Shown: in pieces, positions 1 through 10,599 of the stretch
How positions within the stretch are numbered: position 1 is the first letter of the stretch
Layout: the number at the start of each line of letters is the position of its first letter
Source: Durusdinium trenchii
Taxonomy: Eukaryota; Sar; Dinophyceae; Suessiales; Symbiodiniaceae
NCBI GenBank assembly: GCA_963970005.1
Contig: CAXAMN010023328.1
Location: 626,545-690,544, forward strand
Direction of reading: 5' to 3'
DNA: 64,000 bases
Translations under genes and position numbers: made by a program
The notes under the pieces: generated by a model
Seen by the model: the letters and a program-made list of their open reading frames with translations, nothing else
The model's database searches: none
What the model was told of the DNA's origin: nothing

Positions 1-929
1 TGAATAATTTTGGAAAAATTTAGCATTATAGAGGGCCCATTTACTAATCAGCATCCAACATTAATCATATAGTTACTGGGTGCTCGGGTTAACTTATCTC
101 GAATGGCATGAACTTGTGCCAGATGAGGTGTGCCCTTGGGGGAAAGCTTGATTTGGCTACCTTTTTGTATGTATGTTGTTGATGATCGCAGGTTGAGAAT
201 TCGACCAAACCGCAAGGGCACACTATTGATTCTGTCTCAAGTTTTTGTACTCCCAAGTGCGTCGTTGCGATTTCATGTTTTGGCTTCACTACATTGTGGC
301 TAGGGCTTTTTCAACAGTCGTTGCGAAACGGTGTCCCCAAACAGTTTTGTGTCTAGGAGTCGAGTGCAGACGATCATTGCTTGGTCACTTCATACTGTGT
401 GTTTGTTTGTTTGTTTTGGTGACTGGTGCTTGGAATGCAACCAGCCTAAGTTGCGCTTCCCAACCAATGTTGGGGCAGAAAGAGGGCAGGCCTCATTTGC
501 CTTATGCATTTGTTTCTACATACTGGGTGCCTGTGTTTACCCCTATCGTGGTCAAGATCTCGCATCGAAGCCGGTGTGCCATTGGGGGGGGCCATCAAAG
601 CAGTGCAACCTAGAAGAGATGAGAAACATACTTCTCCATCTTATTGATGCCAGATCTGCGTGGCACACTGGCTTTGACGCGTTCACACTGCAATGTCTGT
701 GAAACCAGTATACCATTTGGGTAAGCTATCGAATAGCTATGAATTTGAACTTGTTTCTAGAGGTTTCTTTTGGCAACCCATATAGTTGAAGCCTTTTCGA
801 GAAGGCCCCATCTCCATCAAAGCGGATGAGCGAGGAGCAGTCTGATTAAAAGTCGTTGCGAAGCGGTGTCCCCATACAGTTTCGTGTCTAGGGTGGAGGC
901 GTTTGGTGTTTGGTAATCTATGGTAATCA

Positions 930-1356
930 ATACATGTCGGGCTTGCTGCTGTTGGTTTGCAGCTGGTTGGCTGCTACTGGTTCGCTGCTGCTGCCGTTCT
1001 GCTGCTGGTTTTCTGCTGCTGGTGGTGCTGCCTTGCTGCTGCTGGTTGGCTACTGCTGCTGCTGGCGGTTGGCTGCTGTTGGCTTGCTGCTGGTTGGCGG
1101 CTGCAGCTGCTGCTAGCTGCTGCTGCTGGCTAATTGCTGCCGGTACTGCTGCTTGCTGCTTGTCGCTGCCGCTGCTGCTGCTGCGGCCTTGTCTATCAGT
1201 TGCTGCTTGTCATTGTCTTGCATATTATAGCAGGTTTCTTCCATTGCAGGCTGGGTATTGGAAACATGGTTTCAAGCTTGGTGGCAGGCCTGTTTGGTGA
1301 AACGCGGTGCCCCATGCGGAAACAAGTATCGCAAGGATGTTGCCGTGACTTAGTCG
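930..1356 (+). repeat. GCT-rich repeat unit, copy 1
   Basis: A 250-bp GCT/GGT-rich tract is followed by a conserved tail containing GGCCTGTTTGGTGAAACGCG and TGCCGTGACTTAGTCGT. The same architecture recurs at 1848-2056. Long open frames here (poly-Leu, poly-Cys and poly-Ala readings) are by-products of the trinucleotide composition. Confidence 0.6.
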
Positions 1357-1847
1357 TAAGGACTTTTTTGTTTGGGTGTTGGTGGGCATGGGTCTTCTGG
1401 GCAAACGTGTTCATCTCGCCCAATACCTCGCCCACACCTCGCCCTCTATCTCGCCCAGCCCACCAGGCACCAGGACCCCCAGAGGTGTGCCATGGGGATT
1501 ACCATTGTCACAACACATATGTGTAAGCAAAGGCCTCTTCAATTTACATTGGCCCCCGAGGCAAGGAGCGATTTGCAGGTTCATGTTTTCAAGCGTTCAT
1601 GTTCACATTTTTCGCAGGTGTGCCATGCGGAAGTGTGTCCTGCACAGTCGTTGAAAGATAGGAACGCGCACGCGCGCACAGACACCAAAGAAGGCAAAAC
1701 GCAAGCTAACCATGGGCTTTGTCGTGGTCTGAGCATACTTCTGGCAGAGATCAGAAGCCGGTGTGCCATGGGGACAATGTGGGATTTGCTCCTGTGACGT
1801 GGAATTAGTGAAAACGGTGTGCCATGGGATGATGTGGTTTCTAGCCT

Positions 1848-2056
1848 GCTGGTTTGCTGCTGGTTGGGTGCTGCTGCTGCTCCTGCTGCTGCTGCGCTGC
1901 GCTGTTTTGCTGCTGCTGGTTGGCTGCTGCCATTTTGCTGGCGCTGGTTGGCTACTACTGGGCTTGGAAAGCATGGTTTTGGCTTAGATGGCCTGTTTGG
2001 TAAACGCGGTGTCCCATGCGGAAATGAAAGGACTCTGCCGTGACTTAGTCGTGGTG
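1848..2056 (+). repeat. GCT-rich repeat unit, copy 2
   Basis: Shorter GCT tract with the same tail as copy 1: TGGCCTGTTTGGTAAACGCG and TGCCGTGACTTAGTCGT. It shows a segmental tandem duplication of about 700-900 bp period in this repeat region. Confidence 0.6.
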
Positions 2057-2154
2057 TGGTGTCACAGTGTGACTTGCTTGCCGCAACTGCTTTGCAAGGA
2101 CTTTCGCGTCTGGGCGGTTACCCTCGATAGGAGCTTCAAGGTGGTGCGAACATG

Positions 2155-2577
2155 TGGGTCAGAATCGGTGTGCCATGGGGGTTGGATCATGGCAGCCCAA
2201 AGGACACCTTAGAACCCATCAACATGTAGAAGATTGAATCGCAATGGAATGGTGTAGGTTTAGAAACAATCTAGGCTAGGAGAACAAGCGCTTGTTCCGA
2301 AGCGGTGTGCCATGGGGATTGGGAGAGGAAAACACGCAAGAATGAATAGATATGTTTGACGTTTACAGAACAATTCCATGCTGTTAGCACTCTATGTAGA
2401 AACTTAAAGCTGGTACCAACGTGGGTCAGAATCGGTGTGCCATGGAGATTAGATCACGGCAGCCCACAGAAAACCTTAGAAAACATCAACATGTAGAAGA
2501 TTGAATCGCAATGGAGTAGTGTAGGTTTAGAAACAACCTAGGAGAAAAAGTGCTTGTTTGGAAGCGGTGTGCCATTG
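2155..2577 (+). repeat. Tandem duplication of a ~160-bp unit
   Basis: 2155-2320 and 2421-2577 align over their length. Both hold TGGGTCAGAATCGGTGTGCC, then CATCAACATGTAGAAGATTG, then AGTGTAGGTTTAGAAACAA or a close variant, and end in GAAGCGGTGTGCCAT. About 100 bp of unrelated sequence separates them. Confidence 0.7.
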
Positions 2578-2699
2578 TGTTTTCCAAATGGGGTAAGTTC
2601 TTACATTCGTGGGGTAAGCGGTGTGCCATGGGGGTGGGTCAAGTTCATGTGCGATGGGGTAAGTTACCACATCAGGTCGTACTACAAGTTGGTTTTGTA

Positions 2700-5600
2700 T
2701 GAAATAATGTAGGTATTCCATGTATATATGTTGCTTGCAATATATAAATATAACAACATAATATGTATTTACATGTCATGTGTTATTCCATGCCATATAT
2801 ACTTGTTACAGTCCGGCGGACCAACTACCACAGTTTGACCAGTCCATCCGTCCGAGCCACAGTTCCGGCCGTAGGCTGCGGGGCGCCGGCCATGTGTCCT
2901 TCCATTCTGCTATGTGACTTTGTGTGGTCCTACATGAGCCGACTTCTAAAGACCAACGTTGGCGACATACATTGACCATTCCCTCGCCAAAGGAAAGACC
3001 CTGATCTGACTAACATGGACCCTGTTAGGCCCTGACAATTGCTCGAAAACACCATTTCCTCTACAACTCGCAAGGTTTTGGGATCCAGATTCATTTGCCA
3101 GGGAGCTCAGGAACAACATGAAACACTCATGTCTCTTTTCGATTCGGCCACCCACCTTCCCAGCGTGTCAGGCGCAGGAGCGTTGTGGAGAGTTTCAAGT
3201 TGGGCAGCCCTAGTTTGAGGGTGGAACGAGAAGCGCTTGGAACGGGCGGCTCCTGCTTGGCCAAGCCAGGCATTGGCATAAACCCCAGTTTCATTCCACA
3301 GGTGACCATCACAGAGAAAGATAGCAGGGTTTAAATCAGGACCATACTTTCAGAGGAGAGTCATTTTACTATATCTTAACTACTAAACCCACACCCTCAA
3401 AACGATATCAGTGTTTGCTCAAAACAGGGGGTCCTACGGTGAGTTCAGGAACCTATAATCCAGACATCCAAGGACCTCCTGATGTGTTTGGAGGCTGCAA
3501 GTACCTTCTGAGAAAAAAACTTTTGGAGTCCTATAGGGAATGTGTGTTCTGAAAGCTTGGGACGCTACCAGGGACCTGAAAACTCGGGAAACGCATGGCC
3601 ACATGGCTCGACCGACCTCTCATCCCTCTTGAAGCGTGCCGCTTGGTGCGCAGGTGGGGTGAACGGCAGGTGGGGCATAACAAATTCGTGTTTGGCAATG
3701 ACCTGCGCTGGCAGAAGGTGTGGAAAGACTCCTTGCACTGCACTTCTTATTTGGTGCCGACGCTGGAAGAACATGGAAGAACCGAAACATGGAAGAACTC
3801 ACCAGCCGAACCGAACCCGGACCTTCCCCCACTGACCGTCCTTGAGATCCGTTCGGCGGTCGAAGGTCACATGGCCCACGCCGAGCCAAGTTCCAGTCCC
3901 CCGCCAACAGAGGTATGTTCCACCCTCTAAGGATCTGTAGTAGGCTTATATTTGGAGTCGTGTTGCAGTGTTGATGAACAACATTGAACAACCCCTCGTA
4001 CCAGAATGGATTTTACCTCTCGATCCATATTATGTAATCAACGCCGGCACCTTCAAAGGGGTCACCAATGGAAGACCCAACACGACTATTATGGATCTCG
4101 ATTGGGCATATTGGGCACCCCGACAGGGAGGTCCAGGTAAACATATATTTATGGTTTTGCTTTTTAATAGTCGACATTCCGGTGCTGCTCGCATCTCCTC
4201 ATCCTTAGAAACCTCGCCCAAAAGCTTGGCTGCAAGGTCCAGAACCTGGCAAACAGCGCCTGGGCATTGGCCTGGGCACCTGGTTCACGGGGCCACGTGG
4301 TCAGGGAATAATGGAATTGCTCAAGGAGACCCAGCGAATGGGCTATCTTAGAAGAACCAAGAGAGGTTAAGAGACCTTATGGCACCTCTTCTTGGGCTAT
4401 CTAGACATATCTCGACCACAGGTCTGCGCAACCTCTTTATAGGGAGCGGCAGTACCAGGAGCTTGCACGGTTTTGGTCTCGTCGATGTTGACCCTCGCAG
4501 CCACTGGGCAACTCTTACGCAGATTGGAAGTGTATGTCCTCGTCGCAGCGAAAACGGTTGGTCGTTGGCAGCGAAAAGTTCGACGTGGTGGGAAAACAGT
4601 GACGGATTAAGCTACGGGGAGCCACGTTTCCGAGCCGGTCAAGGGATCACCTGAAACATCTGATTTCGCCTTGTGGGGCCTTGGGGACGCCCCGCTTCCA
4701 AACATACTGAGGGAGCCAGATCATTTCACGTACCGGACGGTTGGGCCAAGGATCTCGGACGGTGCTTACAGTGTTGGGCCAAGTTGTACGCTGTTGATCC
4801 CTGTTGGGCGAGGGGTGGCATCGAATCGTGTCGTCCCACTGCCCTGGACGGCCCGCAGCCCAGGCCAACATGGATCATTTGCACCGGCCATGTATGGACG
4901 GGTTGATGGTGGGACAGGGAAGTTTGTGAACCCAACATGCGAAGAAACCATTTTTGATTCCTGTGCTGGGGTTGTTCTACTGGAGGAAAAGGTCAGAGTC
5001 ATTTCCCCAAGTGAGAAAGTAACTAAGCCGCATGCGGATCCAGGTGCCATTGTATTTCGATTGTTGGTATAGACTTTTGACATCCATTTCCACTACATGT
5101 TTGCAGGGATGAATTAAATACGTGTGTAGCCTCTTAAAGGCTACCTCTCTGTGAAATGTTGAGAACTATGTTGTAAACCACGTTGTAAACATGTGTGTGT
5201 TTATATAAGATGTATAAATCCATGTTAGAGAAAAAGTAATATATAGTAAACATATTGATAGTGATAATAATACTAATTAGTAATACTTTAACATTGTCAT
5301 GTAATAGTTTTAATACCAGTAATATCATTAGTAATCATATTAATAATATTAGCATTAATATCAAAAATATTAATAACATTGTCATTGTAATAGCAATTCA
5401 TTAAGAGTGTGCCTTAGCTATATGCATATAGATTATTCAACTACTGTAGCACTCTGTCAGGATATGGATTCTCTATTCCTCCTGCCCATAGCAATCAAGG
5501 AGCGGAGTTGGCTGTTTAACTTATAGTTGAACTAAGTTGGACGACTCTAGACAATCGAGTTTCCATTAGGTCCCTTTATGGGATAAATTTCATGTCTTAG

Positions 5601-6430
5601 TCCTCAAATTCATGTTTGTATGTGCTTTTCGTGTGTTTGACAGACAATGGCAAGATTTGGCAGTGCAACATTTTGGAAAACAGGCTTTGTCAATCTGCCA
5701 CGATGATGCACATTGTGGCCCAAAGATGGTCAAAACACGATTACATGACGGTTCAAGTCGAGCACTCATTGATAAGTTGATAAGAAACTGGTTGCAATCA
5801 GGCTGGCATTATCTCCACGGAAGAAGTGGTCTATTTTTCTGAGAAATGAATACGCATAAACTCACCAATCTTGTCATGTCTCCGAACAATCCCTTGTGCC
5901 CTTTTATTTGGGTTGAGATAGCATGGCTTCCTTCTTCTCTGGGCTGATCGAGCGACGGGCCATCACTGAAGCGAAGCTTGGCTTTTGGCATGTTGACCGA
6001 GGAAACCAAGGTGGATGTTTAAGTTACAATGTGTTTCCTTACACACCTTAGCTGCAGCGTGGCTTTAGGACACAAGACCCTTCTCCACACCGGGAACCAG
6101 CTCACTGTATTTCCAAGTGGGTGGAGTGACAAGCACTTTGATTGCTCCACTCCCTTGCTTTCATAGTAGTGTTGTTTCCGTCTTTTATAGCAGACATGTT
6201 GTTCGGTTTCCGCTTCTCACCGCCTTCCAATGACATGGTGACCTCACGTGACACCCAAGGTTGAAGCTGGCTGGACTCGGACGACTTCCTGAAGAACTGC
6301 CGCTTCTTTGCTGCATCGTCGCTCTAGGTGTGTATGTGCGGGGTGGGCTGCACGACTGCTTCCTTGCAGCCGTTACGCCCAATGTCCGTGAGTCATGAGT
6401 GACCCATCATTAAACCAGCTGGTGTTGGGC
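2700..6430. other. Non-coding stretch with one weak exon candidate
   Basis: No recognisable gene. It contains an AT-rich block at about 5200-5400 with repeated TAATA/ATTAATA words. An open + strand segment at 3595-3911 ends at a possible donor (GTATGT after ACAGAG) and reads as ordinary mixed-composition protein, but nothing in it is recognisable. Confidence 0.5.
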
Positions 6431-6437
6431 AGGTTCC

Positions 6438-7172
6438 ATGGCCCTGACAAGAAACTCTAAGTGTGGGATTTCAATGAGTGAAGAACCCGAAAGTGCCTTC
6501 GGGAACCTGTGGCTCTGCGGCTTAGTCCTGGTCATCATTGGGGCAATCTGTGTGGGCAAAGCAGTGGCTTCATCATGTCATTGCTGCCTTAGAAGATTGC
6601 GTGCGATAACCAGCAGGCCATTGGAGCAGCAGGAGCCATATGAAGCCGAGGAGTTGGTTCGAGCTGCGTCCTTGCGGCTGAGGAGAGCACGCGGCCACAG
6701 ATCTCTGACCAGGCCATCTGATGAGGACTCCGGATCAACGGAGAGTGAAACAGGAGAATCCACAAGAGATGATGAACGATCGCGTGACAAGGGGACAGAA
6801 CTTGTGGCTGACGGCATGACAAAGCCGTTGGCGGGTCAGAGTTTTACTGGCTTCATCCACGACCTGGGCCTCAAGAAGGGTGAAATTCAGGTGAAGAGCT
6901 TGGTGTTGGGTCAAGGAGTTCCTCAACAACCTGAACATAGTGCTGCGCAGTCCATGGAGCCATTGACGATGCCGCAGGCCAAGATTTCTAATGTTCATCC
7001 ACCCCAATTTCATTTCTTTGTCTTCGCCATTGTCCCCATTGACCCAAAATCATGGGACGATGTGTTCCAAAGATGTGTTGTGCTTGCAACAGGAAGAAAA
7101 ACCCTTCACTCCGGTGCTGGGATTCTTTGCTTGTGTGCTGTGAGGTTCCATGAGATGCCTTTCATTATGTGA
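6438..7172 (+). CDS. Ty1/copia-like Pol C-terminal remnant fused to unrelated N-terminus
   Basis: The 244-codon ORF contains the segment ELVADGMTKPLAGQSF followed by a short LGL-ending tail near residues 120-148. This matches the well-known C-terminal end of Ty1/copia RNase H regions (pattern LADxxTKPL...LGL). Upstream of it is a hydrophobic stretch (about residues 24-44) and an acidic/Ser-rich linker, neither typical of copia Pol. No integrase, RT or protease motifs are visible in the kilobase upstream. I read it as a 5'-truncated copia-like relic that happens to be open, or a terminal exon carrying that tail. Element identity is inferred from one motif only. Confidence 0.5.
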   Translation: MALTRNSKCGISMSEEPESAFGNLWLCGLVLVIIGAICVGKAVASSCHCCLRRLRAITSRPLEQQEPYEAEELVRAASLRLRRARGHRSLTRPSDEDSGSTESETGESTRDDERSRDKGTELVADGMTKPLAGQSFTGFIHDLGLKKGEIQVKSLVLGQGVPQQPEHSAAQSMEPLTMPQAKISNVHPPQFHFFVFAIVPIDPKSWDDVFQRCVVLATGRKTLHSGAGILCLCAVRFHEMPFIM

Positions 7173-7229
7173 AATTTGCAAAGGATCTCCTGAGTTCTGC
7201 CAAGCAAGAGATGTGATTGAAGAAGGATG

Positions 7230-8287
7230 ACACGACAATGGACGCAGTGAAGGCTATCCATCGCAAGCATCGCGAGCGCAAAGGGCTTGAAGCTGATGAC
7301 TGCGAAGCCCGCGGAGGACCAGGATTGGGACACAGAAGCAATGTTGGTTCCTGAACATGTGCCAGTGGCAGCTCTTTTGCTTGACCTTGGACGGCCTGCA
7401 GTCCGAGGTTGACAAGCTGGCCGAATCACCAAGCTTAAGGAATTGGTGGCAAAGATGTCCCGGTGTGAGAGTGTGGCCGCAGCTTTGAGCACCCACTTGA
7501 TCGAGGATGATGCGTGTGAGAAAGTGAAGGATGTGTGCAAGGCATACCTTGGCAAGTTTGAGTCTATGGTGCTTGCGGCTCTTGACTCAGTCGAGTCTTC
7601 TCATGTCTCAGGTCTCAAAGCCTTCAGCAAAAAGTACGAGAAAGTCATGACTGCTTGCGAGAACTACTCTGTGGAAGCCATGCGCCCGTTTGCTTCCATG
7701 TTGAACGTGGTTGATGAGCAGCTTGGGAAGCTGAACGATGTCATGAGTGAGATGGCTTCTGACTTGCTTGCGCAGAATAACTTCACCTCCCGCCGGTCAA
7801 GTGACCAAAGGGTCCGTGGCATGATGCAAAAGCCCAAGAGCTGAGGGATCGAGGCACTACAGTCTTGATTGTTGCCTGGAAGGTTGCAGCAACTACGCTG
7901 TGTGCCGGCTACATTGTCCAGGTCCAGAAGGATGACGAAGGGATCTGCTCGCCAAGCGATCTTGTGAAGTATATCAAGACGACGTACAAATTCAACGTGG
8001 ACCAGCTACCACAGAAGTTGCGCGACACGATCCTTGGGGTTTTGGATGAAGAGAAGGTTGCACCAAACCGCGGTGCAAACGCCAAGTCGAAGGCCGTGAA
8101 GGTCAAGAAAGAAAAGAAGGAGAAAGACAATGTGCACTCAAAGACAAAGCCAAGAAGAAGTGATGATGTGGTCACAGACTCCGGCCGAAACCTAGCGGGC
8201 TTGTGGTGCGCACGCTGTGAAAAAGTGCTGAGGGTGTGCCGCGTTTTGCGCGAATTGTGCTGCGCATGTCCTCATCACTCATCATAA
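7230..8287 (+). pseudogene. Frameshifted unknown coiled-coil / Lys-rich protein gene
   Basis: Codon-like + strand sequence runs across this kilobase but changes frame several times. 7443-7844 (133 codons) is helical and coiled-coil-like, with regularly spaced Leu, Val and Met. The frame used from about 7815 continues through 7865-8287, with a Lys/Glu-rich basic segment and a Cys-rich end. The two frames join without a gap around 7815-7830, where the first frame meets a stop, which suggests an indel. Upstream, between 7230 and 7440, coding-like sequence again alternates frames. No family is recognised. It follows the copia-like tail by only about 70-270 bp and could belong to the same decayed element. 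Confidence 0.4.
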
Positions 8288-8289
8288 CC

Positions 8290-10170
8290 ATGTGTTTGCC
8301 ACTTCTGCCTTTCAACTTAATATAATTCTTTATGAGGCGTCTGCTTGGTTTTTCTTTTATAGACTACTATACATTTAATTACTGTCATGTCATTCTTCGT
8401 CAAGTCGCATTTCGTAATTGGCATTAACGATGTTCCCCATGGATTCGTGCATAGTATTGTTGTTTTTAGTTACAGTGAAGGAATTTTGATCTTAGTTTAG
8501 GCTGATGTGGGACTATTGTTTTGGATTTTTAGATTAATATATGAATTCCCACATGCTTACTTTAGCATATCGGTATTTCCGTGATTTTCCTTAATGACTC
8601 ACAGTCTACTATCAAAACTGTCCAACATAACGTAGCATAGAGAGGCTATAAACACTATTAAGGGATTTTCTCTCTATATATATATATATAGTTAATGTGG
8701 CCTAGTCCTCCAGTTACGTCACCACTCTTGGTATGCAACCACTTTCTCCTGCAACCATTTTATGCTGGACATGTTGGGGGGGTTCATTGCTCATGTTTCA
8801 GCAGTCGCCTGTCCAGCTACCACCGATGACGATGTCGACATCCCGATGGTCAGATGCTCCCACCACATGTCGAGGAGGTCTTGGCTGTGAGCTGCTTGGA
8901 ACGGATCTCGGACATGAACCCACAGGAGGGGAACGCGCAAGTAAGAGCGGATGCAAAGGCAGAGGTTGATGCGAAGGGTTCCGGTTTTCGGGCAAGTTGC
9001 AGGATGTTGCACGAAACCTTTGGAAGGTGTCCAGAGGGAGAACCTTATGGTGGATTCCACAGAATTGCCATGCGTTGAATTTCTTTGGGGGTGTGAACAG
9101 TGTGAACCGCGTGGGTTTGGACAATCGATAGGAATTGGAATTGGAGGCATTTGGATCGATAGGGGGGGGCCCTTTCTTGAATTCATGCACAGGTTCCTTT
9201 AAAAAAAAAAATATATATATATATAAATACATATATATATATATATACGTTTGAATCTTCTTCTGGAATAGTTCTTCATGTTCAGGCCTTGGACGCAGAA
9301 AACGGCCTTAAATTCTCGCACGCATAGACCAGTCCGCATTGTGGCAGGCTTTGGCCAACATTGCATGGGCATGGGTTGCTTGGCAGACTTGGTTTTTCAA
9401 ATTTGATCTTCATCGCATCAATAAAACCATAAAACCGTACTCAAAACCGTTTGGCCGTGCACCTTCTCAGGTTCTCGGGCAACTGGGGGAATATAGGCCC
9501 ACTCAGCCAGGTTCCCAAAACTCCCACATCATCTCACATGGAATTCTATTTTGTATGAAAATTTGGGGCACGAGAGGGAGGTTATTGCTGAGCTGACCAA
9601 CCGATCGGCTCACAGTTCAGCAAGTGGACCGATTCCCAAATCATAGACCCGACGGCGGTGTGTGATTCTTGTCCTACGCTCAGACACCAGTTGATACAGA
9701 GATGATCAGCCCAGCAAGTATTCAAATCATATTCTGTCGCATGGCGAGCTACTGTATTCTTACTCTGACCCGTCAAACTCTGCACCGAAAAGCCATGCCT
9801 CGAAGCAAGTGGGCATGGATTTGTCTCCCACCTTCGGCTGGTCTCCGAGGGTGCCAGGTAGCTCTCGGCCTGCATAGGCAAGAGTGGGCGAGAGAGCTTG
9901 AAGAAAAATTTTAGACTATCCCATCCTAGAGGCTCCAAGTACACCTTCTAAGAAGTTGGTTGTGGTGGGTGCTAGGAGGGTCCAAACAGGAGGCAGTTGG
10001 AACCCTACCACAGGCAGAGGTACCTATGAGCGGGGTCCTTTCAGTTCACGCCAAAACCTCTCTTGGGTACGCTGGGATCTTCAAAAAGGGACACGAGCGA
10101 ATCCAGTTGGATCCAACTAGTCGGTGACACGTCCCACGACGCGCTGGGACACAGGGAGGGGCGAAAAGGG
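8290..10170. other. Non-coding stretch with TA microsatellites
   Basis: Contains (TA)n at about 8675-8691 and a longer A/TA tract at about 9200-9247. Open frames at 8733-9232 overlap on both strands without codon bias. No gene is supported. Confidence 0.5.
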
Positions 10171-10179
10171 GGGGCTCCT

Positions 10180-10430
10180 TTATAAACCCTTCCGCCGATT
10201 CGCAAGGCTCGTTTGGTCTTGATGAAGCCGGCCTTGCTGGAAGCCATCGCATGTGAAGCGGCCTGGGGGCCCGACAACTGAGCGGCCCGGGGATCGTGGA
10301 GAAGCGGTCGACGAGGGGATCGCTCGATGTCCTGGACGTCCACATACGGTGGACGCTCCCAGCTTGTGGGAGGGTTGGCCTGCGAGGCTTGTGACTGACC
10401 GGCTTGCACTTGCAGGGAAGCACGCGCTTG
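10180..10430 (-). CDS. Exon-like segment, unknown
   Basis: Part of a longer minus-strand open frame (10041-10562). The stretch has mixed hydrophilic composition with many Arg, Pro, Gln and Ser residues and GC-rich third positions, unlike the AT-richer flanks. Splice sites are uncertain. No family recognised. It may be a single exon of an intron-rich gene or chance. Confidence 0.25.
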
Positions 10431-10599
10431 TATTGTGATGTCCTTCAACCTTGAGTCCAGCCTCAAGTCGTTCCAGAGGAAAAGAAACACTAGAGCCAGC
10501 CAGTTGTTTTGGAGGCTTGTTTGATCGCAAGAGCCACCATATTGCGTGTGCAACACTGACACTGACCTGCCACATTAGGCAAGCACATGGTCAGCTCTT

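Larger units (their letters stand above)
310..2640. repeat. Dispersed GGTGTGCCATGGGG motif array
   Basis: The motif GGTGTGCCATGGGG or a close variant (GCGGTGTCCCCATA, GGTGCCCCATGCGG, GGTGTGCCATTGGG) recurs roughly a dozen times, at about 325, 572, 860, 1301, 1484, 1616, 1758, 1814, 2005, 2165, 2301, 2430, 2563 and 2619. It is embedded in larger degenerate repeat units. No coding role is visible. The spacing is irregular (about 55 to 300 bp), so this is not a simple satellite. Confidence 0.7.

Noticed and set aside
910..1526. Open frames rich in Leu, Cys and Ala
   Set aside because: All three frames are open because of GCT/GGT repeats; no protein signal.
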